From Agriotes lineatus (lineage: Eukaryota > Arthropoda > Insecta > Coleoptera > Elateridae): 64,000 bases of DNA. The notes beneath the pieces were generated by a model. It worked only from the letters and a program-made list of their open reading frames with translations, was not told the DNA's origin and searched no databases. Below, one piece after another: positions 13,085 through 24,779 of the stretch. Positions within the stretch are counted from its first letter, which is position 1; the number at the start of each line of letters is the position of its first letter. The position numbers and the translations under genes are program-made. The DNA is taken from positions 58,239,903 through 58,303,902 of the forward strand of contig OW679197.1 in NCBI GenBank assembly GCA_940337035.1, written 5' to 3'.

Positions 13085-15640
13085 GCAGGAAGAACTAATC
13101 GCGCTATCCAGTATTGCATATTGATTTCCGTAATAGAATACATATTAACGCACCAATGGAAGTTTTGATATATGCTTCAAATTTGAAACAGGAAGAACTA
13201 AATGCTGTATCCAGTGTTTCATATTGATACATACATATTATATCATATAGACCGTATATTACAGAACTAAAGAAGGCTTTAATACATGCTTTACACATGA
13301 AACTGGAAGAATTAGACACTGTATGTAGTGGTTCATATTGACTTCTAGAAGAGGATGTATCTTAAAGAGCCAAGGAAAGCTTTGATATATGCTTTAAACT
13401 TGACAGAAGAAGAACTAAACGCTGTTGTATCGAGTGTTTCATATTAATATATGTAATAGAACGTACTTTAAATAAGTAAAGCAAGCTTTAATATATGCTT
13501 TAAACTTGAAACAAAAAGAATTACACGCTATATGCTGTGGTTCATATTGGTTTCTGCAATAGGACGTATCCTAAGGAACCAAGAAAGGCTTGGATATATG
13601 CTCCAAACTTCAATCTCACTCTAATGGTTTCATAGAGCTTTCTGTAATAGTATATATCTTAAACAACCAAGGGAAGCTTTGACATATGCTTTACGCCTGT
13701 AACAGTAAGAACTAGAAGCTTTCTCCGGTGTTTCGCATTTTAAAAAACTAATGGAAACCTTTTACCTGGAAGAACTAGTCACCCTAAGTGTTTCATACTG
13801 AATTCTTTAATATTAGGTATCTTTAAGAATCAAGGAAGGCTTTGATATATTCAGTAGACTTGCCACTGGGGGAGCTAAACTTGCCCCAAGTGTTTCACAT
13901 TGATTTCTGTAATAGGACGTATTTAAAGAACCAAGGGAATCTTTGATATATCTTTTAAACTCGCTACTGGGGGAACTAAACTAGCCCTAAGGGTTTCACA
14001 CTGATTTCTGTAATAGGACGTATTTAAAGAACCAAGGGAAGCTTTGATATATTCGTTTAACTCTCTAATGGGGGAACTGAACTAACCCCCTTGTGTGTCA
14101 CATTGATTTTTGAAATAGGACGTATCTTAAAGAACCAAGGTTATCTTTGATATATTCTTTAAACTTGCTACTGGGTGAACTAAACTCGCCCTAAGTGTTT
14201 TACATTGATTTCTCTAATAGGATGTATCTTAAAGAACCGAGGGAATCTTTGATATAATCTTTAAACTTACTACTGGGGGAACTAAAGTAGCCTCAAGTGT
14301 TTCACATTGATTTCTGTAATAGGACGTATCTTAAAGAACTAAGGCAAGCTTTGATATATTCTTTAAATTTACTACTGGGGGAACTAAAGTAGCCGCAAGT
14401 GTTTCACATTGATTTCTGTCATAGGACGTATTTCAAGAACCAAGGGAAGCCTTGATATATCCTTTAAACTCGCAACTGGGGGAACTAAACTAGCCCTAAG
14501 TGTTTCACACTGATTTCTGTAATATAACGTATTTAGAGAACCAAGGGAAGCTTTGATATATTCTTTAAACTCGCTACTGGGGGAACTGAACTAGCTACAA
14601 ATGTGTTTCACATTGATTTTTATAATAGGACGTATCTTAAAGAACCAAGGTTATCTTTGATATATTATTTAAACTTGCTACTGGGTGAACTAAACTCTCC
14701 CCAAGTGTTTTACATTGATTTCTCTAATAGGACGTATCTTAAAGAACCGAGGGAATCTTTGATATATTCTTTAAACTTACTACTGGGGGAACTAAAGTAG
14801 CCTCAAGTGTTTCACATTGATTTCTGTAATAGGATGTATCTTAAAGAACCGACGGAAACTCTGATATATTCTTTAAACTTGCTACTGGGTGAAATAAACT
14901 CGTCTCAAATGCTTCACATTGATTTCTTTAACACGAAGTATCTTAAAGAACCAAGTGCAGCTTTGCTATATTCTTTAAACTTGTTACTGGGTGAATTAAA
15001 CTCGCCCCAAGTGTTTCACATTGATTTCTGTAATAGGACCTACCTTAAAGATACAAGGCAAGCTTTGATATATTCTTTAAACTTGCTACTGGGGGAACTA
15101 AACTAGCCCTAAGTGTTTCACATTGATTTCTGTAATAGGAGCTACCTTAAAGAACCAAGGCAAGCTTAGATGTATTCTTTAAACTTCCTATTGGGTGAAC
15201 TAAACTAGCCCCAAGTGTTTCACATTGATTTTTGTAATAGGACGTATCTTAAAGAACCAAGTGCATCTCTGATATATTCTTTAATGTTGCTAGTGGATGA
15301 ACTAAACTCGCCCCAAGTGTTTCACATTGATTTCTAAAATAGGACGTACCTTAAAGAACCAAGGAAAACTTTGATATATTCTTTAAACTTGTGCTGGAAA
15401 AATTGAGCTTTCCCTAAGTGCTTAATATTTGTATTAGGCGGTATTTCAAGAACCAAGAGAAGCTTTACTATATTTTTCAAACTTGAAACAGGAAGAACTA
15501 AACGCTTTCTTCATTGTTTCATGTTGATTTCTGTATTAAAGGCGTATATTAAAGAACCAAGGGAATATGTTTCAAAGTTTTAATGGGCGGAACTAAACTC
15601 GCCCCAAGTGTTTCATATTAATTTCTGTAAAATTAAACAA
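13085..15640. repeat. 102-bp tandem array
   Basis: About 25 head-to-tail units of 101-103 bp. Landmarks are TTCACATTGATTTCTGTAAT, AGGACGTATCTTAAAGAACC, CTTTGATATATTCTTTAAAC and CTACTGGGGGAACTAAAC. TTCAC-type landmarks fall at about 14301, 14403, 14504, 14607 and 14709. Units before about 13850 are a more diverged subfamily with GAAACAGGAAGAACTAAAC. Because 102 is 34 codons, frames stay open over several units (plus strand 14603-14800 and 14807-15106), repeating peptides such as YLKEPRxxLIYSLNLLLGEL. Many units carry TAG where these have TCG, so coding function is doubtful. Confidence 0.92.
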
Positions 15641-17080
15641 AAAGTTATTATGTGGTTTAAATTTCGAGAAAGAAAAATACTGCAAAATGCGTTGTCATTT
15701 CTTACTTTCAAGTGACAAAAAATTGCAAAACTTCGGTTCCTGGGACTTTTGACCCCGCCTGCTGCAGTTACATAACATAATTTTGCTTTTTCAATACCAA
15801 TAATGGATAGCCATTTTGCACAAACTTGAGCAGGTGGCTTAGTGACAGGTCAAACGCTTAGTTTCTGATAATTATTTGCGGGGCTAATTAATCATAATGC
15901 CTTTCTCTTCGTAATGATCGTTTTATGCGCTTTCTGCGTAACGAGCACACGGAAACGTAAAGCTCCTTTTTTCGCGGCAATGATTTATGGATTGAGGTTT
16001 TTTTGCATTTGCGAATCAGCGAAACTGGGACAAAATCGGCCCCAACCCGCCCGTGCATTTGCTGAAACGCTCTCGTTGATAGCTCGCGCTGCCGCCCCCG
16101 GGCTACTTTCCAAGACTGAGTTATTTGCTGCATCTCCGTTATCAGGAAGATGCAGAATTAATGCCGATTTCAAATCGCGTAATAAATAGTTGCTGTCGAC
16201 GCCTAAACAAACTTTCTATTATAAATTAATGCCGATTGGATGGTTTTAATAGATGGATCCGTTTCTGCGAATAAATTAATATTGGGCACCTTAATTGCAT
16301 GTTTGTTTCTCTCTTTGCCGTTTCCTATTATTACCTGTAATTATCGGATGGGAACATCTCGCGCCTCAAAATTCTGTTATCAGGTTTTGGTTGATCTGAA
16401 GCTCAATAAATAATAACTATCGGCTTGACTTTTTCCAAATCCAGGCCAATAAATTCGCATTCGCTGAAACCAAGCTTGGACCCGATAAATCAGCAAAGAA
16501 ACGGCCTTAATGCCGCAAATAATTTTAAAATATGCGCATTTAAATTTATACGAAACATGCACTATTATGTTATTTAAATAATAATTTTGTTGTAAAGTTT
16601 TCAGTATCTGACACTCGGACACGCGAATGGGAAAATTATGGCTTTCAGCTTAAAAAAGTTGTCTAGCAGTGAACTCGGATTTTTGTATCGGCCTCTAGTC
16701 TCTAGTGCAAAGCATTAGTTTTTGGTGGAATTGCTCCAAACAAGAGGTGTAGAAACGCCTAATTTCTGCACGAGCAGCTCTTAAATCAGGCATTTGATTG
16801 TCGACGGGTGAGATATCTTAGTGCTGACAACCGGTGGGCTCGTGGTATGGAATCATCTTGGTTTTGGCGATTCGAGAAAATCTTGTTTTTAAAATAAATA
16901 TTAGATCGTTCCCCGATTTTATGTTCACAAAAAGTAACTTTACGAGAGATATCTAACGTCACTTTCGAATATTCATTAACCTGTACAAGTATGGTAGATA
17001 TACTTGCTCTCTGACTTTCTTCTTTGTCGTTTCCGACATTCTTCCCCATATACAAGTTTGCCATTTTTCTCTCCATGGCC
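15641..17080. other. unique non-coding DNA with GC-rich patch
   Basis: About 15840-16300 is GC-richer and contains several ATAAATTAAT-like segments. Overlapping open frames on both strands at 15.89-16.19 kb are mutually exclusive shadows without domains. A 96-codon minus-strand frame at 16786-17076 has no recognisable motif. Confidence 0.4.
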
Positions 17081-17650
17081 TTATGTTGTTTCAGTCTTTT
17101 TTATTAATCGTGTTGCTGTTTTCTTCTTTTTCCTGTAGGTATCATTTCATTATTTTCTGTGTATGCTGTGAACATGTTTACCATTGCATGGTTTTTAGGT
17201 GACTGTTTCTGTTACTACTTCGCTGTCGTCCCACATTATTTTTGATTCTATCCTTTATAGTGCCTTTGAGGCATCTTTTCATGTAGTTTGCAATTTTTAT
17301 TTTCACAAGGTTGTATTGTTTCAATCATTTTATGCAGCCCATTTTCCTTTATTTGTTTGCTGATTTTTCCATGTCCTTTTATGTCATTGCATTTTATGTG
17401 TACCATTTAAAGCTTTATTTTTCAGAAATGATGTGAAATTGCTATTTTTATTTCCACATCCTTCGCGGTCTTCTTAGTTCTTTTACCAATTTTGTTTTTT
17501 CGTAACACTGTTAGCTTCCCTCTTCTTCTATTTGTTTTGTAGGTATGAATTTCGTTTTTTTTCAGTCATGTAAACATGTCCATACCTTTGCTATGTCTTA
17601 TCTTTTGTAGTTCTGATGATTTTTCTTGTTATTTCCATTCTCTACTGTAC
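17081..17650 (-). other. strand-biased T-rich segment, possible eroded LINE
   Basis: The plus strand is strikingly T/C-rich, so the minus strand is A/G-rich like LINE coding strands in this window. Minus-strand fragments such as ENGLHKMIETI and NYMKRCLKGTIKDRI vaguely resemble the region before the RT motifs, but no diagnostic motif is present. I report composition with confidence and identity only as a guess. Confidence 0.3.
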
Positions 17651-17683
17651 TTCATGTCCATTCTCAGCGTCGTTATGGGGAAA

Positions 17684-17702
17684 TAATAATAATAATAATA
17701 AT
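17684..17702. repeat. (AAT)n microsatellite
   Basis: About six perfect AAT/ATA trinucleotide repeats in a row. Confidence 0.9.
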
Positions 17703-19390
17703 AGATTTGCTTTACTTTGTTAAGTTCTTCTGTTTGACTCCATTGTAGATAAGATAAACAACGAAAATGGGCGACTATCGAATAATAACATAAATTTCAG
17801 AACTTGTTTGTTGTGACTTCATATAAAGGTCAGTGAAACTTATCCGTAGTCAGCCAGTTCGATCTGAATGTACACAAATATGATGAGACATAACCTCAAA
17901 AATCATTTATGACAGAAAGGAGCCAAATATTTTACAATATTTGAACTTTAATATATTCTAGGCTCAATGTCGTTACACTTAACTGATCCAATTTAATCGC
18001 TTTCATTACATAAATACAAATGAAATACAATCTCATTGTGTGGCGTTTGTTTGCCTATAGAACTGAGGTTAGATTCCTTCACGCTTTGCTCCTTCTGTAA
18101 GTTATTTTCAAGGCTCGCTTATTGTATAATAAATTCCCATTGCTTAATTTCCATTTAAAAATACCAGCTTAATCTCCCTCTAAAGATGTATCTCGTAAAT
18201 GAGATTAGGTGCCTGCTTAGGGAGTTTCGTAACGCGGTACCTGCTGGACTCATTTTTATGCAAAACCCGATCTTGATTTATCGTGTAAATGAGGTTACAC
18301 GAATAGTTTCCCAAGATAAGCTATCAGGGATCTGGCCTTATTCTGCTAATGTTTCAGCCTAACCTCACTTTGCTTGGGGAGAGGTTTTTAGGATTGAGTG
18401 AATTATAATTTTAGAGCCTTATTAGCAATTCCAGCAATAAACTAGACTTCGGCGTTTACTTTCCGGGCAATTAGCTTTATGAGTCGTGAAAATTTCTATA
18501 ACAAACTCGTCTGCCAACGCAGCGGTGCAAATAATTTCGCGCCGCTAATAAAGCCATCAAACAAATGCGATGGCCAGTGTTTGCTTCGAATGCTAATATT
18601 ATTTGAGAGCTTTGACACAGAGGTTTCAAATTCCGTAGTAATTTCTTGGATGTCTTTACAAAAAAAGCTTCGGCCGGAGCAATTGGGCCAATAATCGCTT
18701 ATCTCCTCGTCGCTCTCATAACCTACAGTTATTATTAGCAGGCGAGTTATTGGAACCAAAAAAACGCAGTTTCTATTTTATTCCTACATAACTGGTTGGG
18801 TAAAGTGATACCATCTTAACATATTAGCCAGATTTGATCACCTGTTCTACTGAGCGACAATGGCGACCTCTGGTGCTGACATCTTGCAACGATTGAATTT
18901 TTTTACTAGTTAAAGTCTGCCATTTAGACTTTTTACGTAAATAGTTTTATGAATAATGCATTTTATTAAAGGCTGAAATAATATACTTTAATCACAAGTC
19001 TTATCTGATGCTATTAAAAGTATGTTTATTTTAGACGAAATCCACACCTGTCCTGACTGGCTTAAGCACGCCCATGAACCAGATTAAGAGCATACTTTGG
19101 GTTTTATAGGTCAAAAATCTGGTTTAGAAGCACTGCACTGAGGATTGTCGTAGGAATAGAATGAATTTAGAGCTTTGAATTCGATTTTATCTGAAATTTT
19201 TGTGTACGTGATGTATTGGTTTACATTTTCAATCTTGATAGATTAGTGAACCACCTTGAACAAATCTATTTGCTGTGAACCAAAATCTTGATATTGTGGT
19301 TGCTACTCCTTATGGCCTGGTTATATTGTATAGAATTTTGGGGATTTTTGTCATTGATTTGAGATGTAAGCGACAGAGTGATGAAGACAT
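17703..19390. other. unique non-coding DNA
   Basis: No domain-bearing frame and no tandem structure. GC-richer pockets occur at 18180-18730. The 87-codon minus-strand frame at 18496-18759 and its plus-strand overlap have no recognisable features. Confidence 0.4.
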
Positions 19391-19401
19391 ATGTTGTTGT
19401 T

Positions 19402-19600
19402 TTAATGTTTTCTTCCTACTAGATCATCGATATGCCACGTGCTCTTTTGCATTCTGATTGAATTACCATGGCCTTCCTTGGAATATATGGTTTCGTATAG
19501 ATGTAGTTTGGTTTTTGTACTTAGTTGTTTTTTCTCTATTAATGAGTTATCAATCTGATAGAATACACTGAATGCCTTGCGTATTCTGTGTCTCACTTTG
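19402..19600 (-). pseudogene. LINE ORF2 fragment after the RT domain
   Basis: The minus strand is open for 64 codons and reads HRIRKAFSVFYQIDNSL, then KKQLSTKTKLHLYETIY. This fits the conserved segment that follows the RT thumb in many insect LINEs (RIRKA..., then KTKxxLYxTVYxP). The next expected residues are already scrambled. It continues, in order and orientation, the LINE relic that resumes at 21470 beyond a minisatellite, so both pieces are probably one broken copy. Confidence 0.7.
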
Positions 19601-19935
19601 ATTTTTTCCTTCTTGCTTATTATTGGAATATTGTTCCCAAGTATTCATACGAGGGATTGATCACTTTCCAAAAAAGCCTAAAATATCCTCCAATTGCCTC
19701 TAAATACCCAAACATTGTCCGTCCAATCTCCTATTTCCTCTGCATTGCATCAAATAACATATCTACATATAAATTGCGTCAGAATTTCCTTAAATTACCT
19801 TGTATTTCTGTGAATTACCCTTGAATGCGTTCAATAACCGTGAATTGCCTCTAAATTACCCCCAGAATTTCCTCAGATTACCACACATTGCCTCTGAATT
19901 TCTCCATAAATTTTCAAATGACCACGCATTGCTTT
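19600..19935. repeat. ~21-bp minisatellite, first block
   Basis: Short imperfect units of about 20-22 bp built on GAATTGCCTCTAAATTACCC. The block ends in TTCAAATAGCAACATCAACC, which resembles the end of the small related block at 51030-51190. Confidence 0.75.
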
Positions 19936-20655
19936 CAAATAGCAACATCAACCTAAATAAATACCTGCAATTAAAATGATGATAAAATATTTACGAAATC
20001 GTCCATTAAAACGAATAAGCATGTAACAATAAAACTGTGACCTATATAAATAATTAGTTATAACCTTTTTCAGATCGTCCTTGTTTAAATTTGTATTTTT
20101 GGTTCCCGTAACTTTAGAATCGGTCATTATTTTTAAAATACAACAGTAATCTCGAAATGCTTGTATTTTGAATGTGAAGGTTTATTCAAGAGGGTTCCGA
20201 AAAGAATTGCATTTACGTTTTTTTATTATTATATTATATATTAAATATTAAATAAAGAACTTCAATTATCGTAACTTTATATATTGGCATAATGGTTACG
20301 AACATATTAAAGTATTCTATACGAAGATATAATATTACAGAAACTGTAAATTCAAATTCATTTAGAATTATAATCAGCCGAAGTTATTTTTATTTAGAGA
20401 TTGTATAAATTAAGGTAGCTGCAAAAGAAGAGGCAATTTTCAGAATAAAATATAAAAAAATTAACACTGTGCATTATTTATATCAATTGTTATTTTAATA
20501 ATTATGCCAATATTAAAAAAATCAAAGAAATTAGTTTTATCCTCGGTTTTATCCAATAAAAATCTTATTTTAATAATATCTTTCTGTCAAGTTTTTTTCT
20601 AGAAAACATAATCTGCGATGTTAAACTCTGATATTTGCATGCGTACGTATACATA
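19936..20655. other. AT-rich spacer between minisatellite blocks
   Basis: Very AT-rich with no repeat structure, frame or motif that I can recognise. Confidence 0.4.
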
Positions 20656-20657
20656 TA

Positions 20658-21412
20658 CACAGAATTACCTCTAAAATTGCTTCAACATTGCCTGAGAATT
20701 TGCTGGAACTGCCACCAAAACATCCTAAACTCCTTTAAAATTTTCTTGACTTACCTCAAAATTTATTGAATTACCCAAGAATTCCCTTGCAGTCTCAAAA
20801 TTCCTTACAATTGCCCAAAAATGTCATTGTATTGCCTCAACATTTCTTTGCTTTGTCAGAAAATGTCCATGCATTACCTCAATTTTTATTTAATTACCTC
20901 AAAATATCCCTGAATTACTTCATAATCGCCCTTTGTGTACTTCAAATTTCCATGCATTTCCTCAAATTTTATTGAGTTACCCCAAAATGTCCTTGAATTA
21001 CCTCCAAATTCCATGCAATATCCCTAAATTTCCTTGCATTACCTCAACATTTCTTTGCTTTGCCCCAAAATTTCTTTTATTACCTCAAAATCTTCTTGCT
21101 TTCCCCAAAATTTTCTTGAATTACTTCATATATTTGTCTTGATGTGCTACAAAAATTTCATTCATTTCCTCAAATTTTATTGAATTACCCCAAAATATCC
21201 TTGAATTACCTCAAATTCCATGTATTACCACTAAATTTCCTTGCATTACCACACAATTTTCTTGCTTTGCCCCAAAGTTTCCTTGCATTACATCAACATT
21301 TTCTTGTTTTGCCCCAAAAGTCCTTGAATTGCCTTGAAATTTTCGAAAGGTGCACTACGTTTCGACGCCTTGCTAAAAATTTCATCAAAAGTTACCTGCG
21401 CTATATACAAGT
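20658..21412. repeat. ~21-bp minisatellite, second block
   Basis: Units of 20-22 bp, such as CCCCAAAATTTCCTTGAATTA and close variants, run head to tail. The block starts with ACAGAATTACCTCTAAAATT and ends with ACCTGCGCTATATACAA. Close versions of both ends flank the larger array at 56.46-59.14 kb. A seven-codon peptide repeat (LPQNFLA-like) results where frames stay open; I take this as a by-product of the 21-bp period. Confidence 0.85.
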
Positions 21413-21469
21413 ATGATGAACTTCTCGTATTCATATTTATGCATGTACTATAGTTGAGTGATGAATGGT

Positions 21470-22312
21470 CAATCACTATGTTTAGATTTTTTCCGTAGCT
21501 TCTACAATGCTGTGTTTGCTCTTATTAATGTTGATTTCTATTCCTTCTTCTTTCAGACAAATATTCCAAGTATCTAGGCATCTTTGACTTTTGAGTATTT
21601 ATGTTCCTTCATCCAGTTTCTTTTAACTTTTAGGGTAGATTTTCAATTAAATCTGTGATAGGTGATTACTCTCCTTTTCTGTATAGATATTATTATCTTC
21701 TTTTCCAATTCAATTCTAAAGTATAGTTTCTGTATCCCATCCTTGTAGATATATTTTTGTAACCATCTTATGATTGTTGTCTCTCCATATTTTAAGATCT
21801 CTAGTTGTATGATACCTTCCCCAAATAATTTTCCATTTCGCGGTTTACTTCTGTTCTTCTTTCGCTATTTTTCTTTTGTCTTCTTCAATGTAGGATTTAG
21901 CTTCAAAGTGCTTTTGGTATATTATCGCTTTTGGTTTCATCTTGATTCTTAGCATTTCTTATCTGTGTACTAGGAAATTCCTTGAACTTTTTAACTATCT
22001 TCTACAACTGCTTCTTGTTGTTCGAGTGGTTTTCTTCTAGTTTATTTCCCGGAAATTCCTTGCTTGCTTTATCGCTTCCTTAGTTTCGTTCCGCTTCTGC
22101 TTGTAAGTTTGTTTACTTTCATCCGTATCTGTTCGCTGAATCTAAATATGCTATTTCTTCTTTCCATTGACTTGATAATCCGCGTACATCGTTTGTGTAG
22201 GTGGGTTATTTTTACTCTTTGGTGCCACATACTTTTTCAACTATTTGGACTGTTGTTTTTTAAATTCCTTCCAATTGTCGACAAAACTATACTAACAAAC
22301 ATTAATATATTT
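21470..22312 (-). pseudogene. decayed LINE ORF2 (linker and RT parts)
   Basis: On the minus strand, 22312 down to about 21700 reads in several frames as DNWKEFKKQQS, KKYVAPKSKNNPP, EAIKQARN and LKIWRDNNHKMVTKIYLQGW, which matches the endonuclease-RT linker and the start of RT in insect LINEs. At 21480-21600 it gives LDTWNICLKEEGIEININKS, the post-motif C segment. Motifs A to C in between are missing or unrecognisable. Many stops and shifts show a dead copy. It faces the same way as the fragment at 19402-19600. Confidence 0.65.
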
Positions 22313-22391
22313 TAGCCACATTTGAAAAAGAAATAGTTTTGAAAAACCAGTTATACAACTACTGGCATGGTTCTCAGTCTTGAAGAAGGTC

Positions 22392-22592
22392 TCCAAAAAA
22401 TGGCTGGATTAGGTTAAGGATATTGTCGAAAATCCCTTACATCAAATTACACATGATCACTCCAAATGGACAGAAATAGTGCATCAAGCAATGTATACAC
22501 TTAATCAATATGGAAAGAAACCTGTTGATCACGACTCTTCTGATAAGAGAATAACAACTGAGGAGAGAGAAATTATTTCCACCTCTCTCTAA
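22392..22592 (+). pseudogene. LINE ORF2 C-terminal fragment, opposite strand
   Basis: One plus-strand frame with a single internal stop reads KKWLD, stop, VKDIVENPLHQITHDHSKW, then TEIVHQAMYTLNQYG, ending at TAA 22590-22592. The pattern KxWLDxVKxD...DxxxWxEIVxxA is the ORF2 C-terminus of RTE-like LINEs, seen intact at the end of the complete element in this window. It sits between minus-strand LINE pieces, so it is probably a nested or rearranged insertion. Confidence 0.55.
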
Positions 22593-22599
22593 TTCTGTG

Positions 22600-23000
22600 C
22601 CTGTTGTCTTTCTTCTAAGTTATTAAGTGGTGTTGTTATTTTCCTATTGCAGCCTTCTCTTTTTCAATGATTTCTAGTTTAGCTTCACTTATTCATAAAT
22701 TGTCGGTGTTTCTCTTTGGGAGGTGGTTATAGCTCTGCTGCTCTGATCATTTTAACACCTTCTACTGCGTATATTATGTTTTTGCTATATTTTATGTAGT
22801 CTCTAATGCTTGTTTGTGCTCTGCCTTCAGATTGTATTTAAAATATGGTTTTCTTATCCTTATTGAATTGTTAATACAGAATTACTCCATTCCATGGTCT
22901 CCCATTGTACCATAACCCTCTCTATTGCTTGTTGTTTCCTGTTGAGGCTTATTGGTTTTTACACTGAATTATATTCATTATTTCTTGTAGCTTTTCGACG
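22600..23000 (-). pseudogene. possible continuation of the minus-strand LINE relic
   Basis: The minus strand is A-rich and gives RKPYFKYNLKAEHKQALE, similar in wording to the segment just after the endonuclease of insect LINEs. No catalytic residue is visible. Position and strand fit an upstream part of the 21.47-22.31 kb relic, separated by the plus-strand fragment. Confidence 0.4.
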
Positions 23001-24137
23001 TTGGAAATGTTGAAGAGCTTGGAGAAAATCCATCTTCAATAGCCGCTTAATTGGGCCAAAGTGGCATGGTCCTGATGTATCTCAATTAACCGAAATGTTG
23101 TTGTGCTTGCAACTAACACACTAGGGAAATTCGTCTAAATAATCAAGAGTTGCTGACTGAGAACGTTTAACTCTAGTAGTCGAACATTTTGGGCTAAACT
23201 CGTTGCTCCGGTATAACCGGAAATAACATTAGGAGCGTTTTACTTAACGCCACCGTATGTTACTTTTATCGCCGAAACTAGGACTTCTGGTACGCCTTTA
23301 TTGTCGTGACTGGGGAATAAGTTGAAGTTCAAGTACGGAATTAAGAAGTGCTTAGGCCTGGGTGGAGATTTGGCGAATGTCAAATGGCGTTAATCCGCGA
23401 CGTGAAAGCGTGGACAGGTTTGTTGCCGCGATTATCTCGCAGCAAATTCGAGGACGGCGTTAAAATAAAAGACACTTTTTAGCAGCTATTTTTCTGCATC
23501 GACAAGTATCAGATAAGGCGAACTATCCGGCGAGCGAGCCTCGCCGCTGCAAATATCTTAATTTGACAGTATGATGCAAGGCTCTTTATGCGTTCGCCGT
23601 AAAATATGTAAAAATGTAATTGCGGGATGGCCGCGAGCCGTAAAGAAGAAACGTTATGCGCAGATGAAATAAAAGACGCCGTTAAATTTATCTATACGAG
23701 TAGTTGAGCTGTACAAATGCAAATCATTAATTTCGTAGTATTCGTGAAGATCGGGGTTTAATTAATTTAAAATTCCATTGCTCCCAAACTATTTAACCTA
23801 ATTAAGTGCATAATTGCTTCATTAATTTCACTCTTATTATTTACAACTTAATTTAGGATTCGCCTTTGAGGCCGTGCGCGCTGCTATCGTGGAAAATCAT
23901 TGTTGCTTTGAGCCCCGTAGCCGCTAGTGCCTGATTTGCCTAAAAATGCCTTAAATGCTGGCCGGATCACAGGCTATCGATGAACCGAACTACACGCTAG
24001 ACCAATTAATCTGCAAATGTCGCTACTTATCATGCTCTCCGCGGAAATATGCCATTAATATCTGACTAGGCCTTTGTAAGCCTACTCGATTCTACCTGCA
24101 TGTGAATAATTTGCCCCCATCTTTGAGTCTGGCCAAC
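23001..24137. other. non-coding, moderately GC-rich segment
   Basis: No frame or repeat. This is one of the GC-richer patches between arrays, with CpG-containing runs at 23370-23660 and TTAATTAATTT-like runs at 23750-23850. A regulatory role is possible but not shown. Confidence 0.4.
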
Positions 24138-24140
24138 TCA

Positions 24141-24520
24141 GGGCCGGTTGCAGAAAGCAATGTTAAGGGCCGGTTGCAGAAAGCAATGTTAAGTCTGGTG
24201 TTAGCTAACGCGACGTCAAAGTGAACAAAAACGAATCAAATCTCAAATGCTTATGGTAACTAATACATTAGTAAACAAAATTTGATGCGATTTTGTTCAC
24301 TTTGACGCGATGTTAGCTAACACCAGACTTAACATTGCTTTCTGCAACCGGCCCTAAGTCTGGTGTTAGCTAACGCGACGTCAAAGTGGACAAAAACGAA
24401 TCAAATCTCAAATGCTTATGGTAACTAATACATTAGTAAACAAAATTTGATGCGATTTTGTTCACTTTGACGCGATGTTAGCTAACACCAGATTTAACAT
24501 TGCTTTCTGCAACCGGCCCT
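24141..24520. mobile_element. dimeric foldback MITE with GGGCCGGTTGCA termini
   Basis: The terminal inverted repeat begins GGGCCGGTTGCAGAAAGCAA and runs on into a hairpin through TCTGGTGTTAGCTAAC. A stray copy of the first 27 bp (24141-24167) precedes a complete palindromic unit (24168-24355). A second unit (24356-24520) lacks its own outer 5' terminus and differs from the first at only about two positions. TCA flanks both ends, compatible with a 3-bp TNA duplication as in PIF/Harbinger elements. No transposase is present. The superfamily is tentative. Confidence 0.82.
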
Positions 24521-24779
24521 CAGTGATGTAGCTGCAAAACCGAAAAGCTTTCATCTGGGTATTAAACCTACATTTAAGATTTTAGTTTCATTCTTGTAAA
24601 AAATTTAGTGACTGTCCGCACAGGTGCCTTATACATATACATCCAGGCTGCGCTACAAAACCCTTTACTATTTGGAACTACAACCACATTTCATGGTAAC
24701 AAACTTACCCAAATTGAAGTTTAACCATTTTCTGACATAGACTACACTCGAGTGAAAAGAATTTATATTTGTGCTCATC
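24521..24779. other. short unique spacer
   Basis: AT-rich DNA between the MITE and the next array. Nothing recognised. Confidence 0.4.

Noticed and set aside
14603..15106. Two repeating plus-strand frames in the 102-bp array as a repeat-protein gene
   Set aside because: Openness follows from the period being divisible by three; neighbouring units carry stops at the same place, and there is no promoter, splice site or recognised domain.
15888..16189. Overlapping open frames on both strands
   Set aside because: Frames on opposite strands cannot all be genes; GC-rich composition lowers stop frequency here and no domain is seen.
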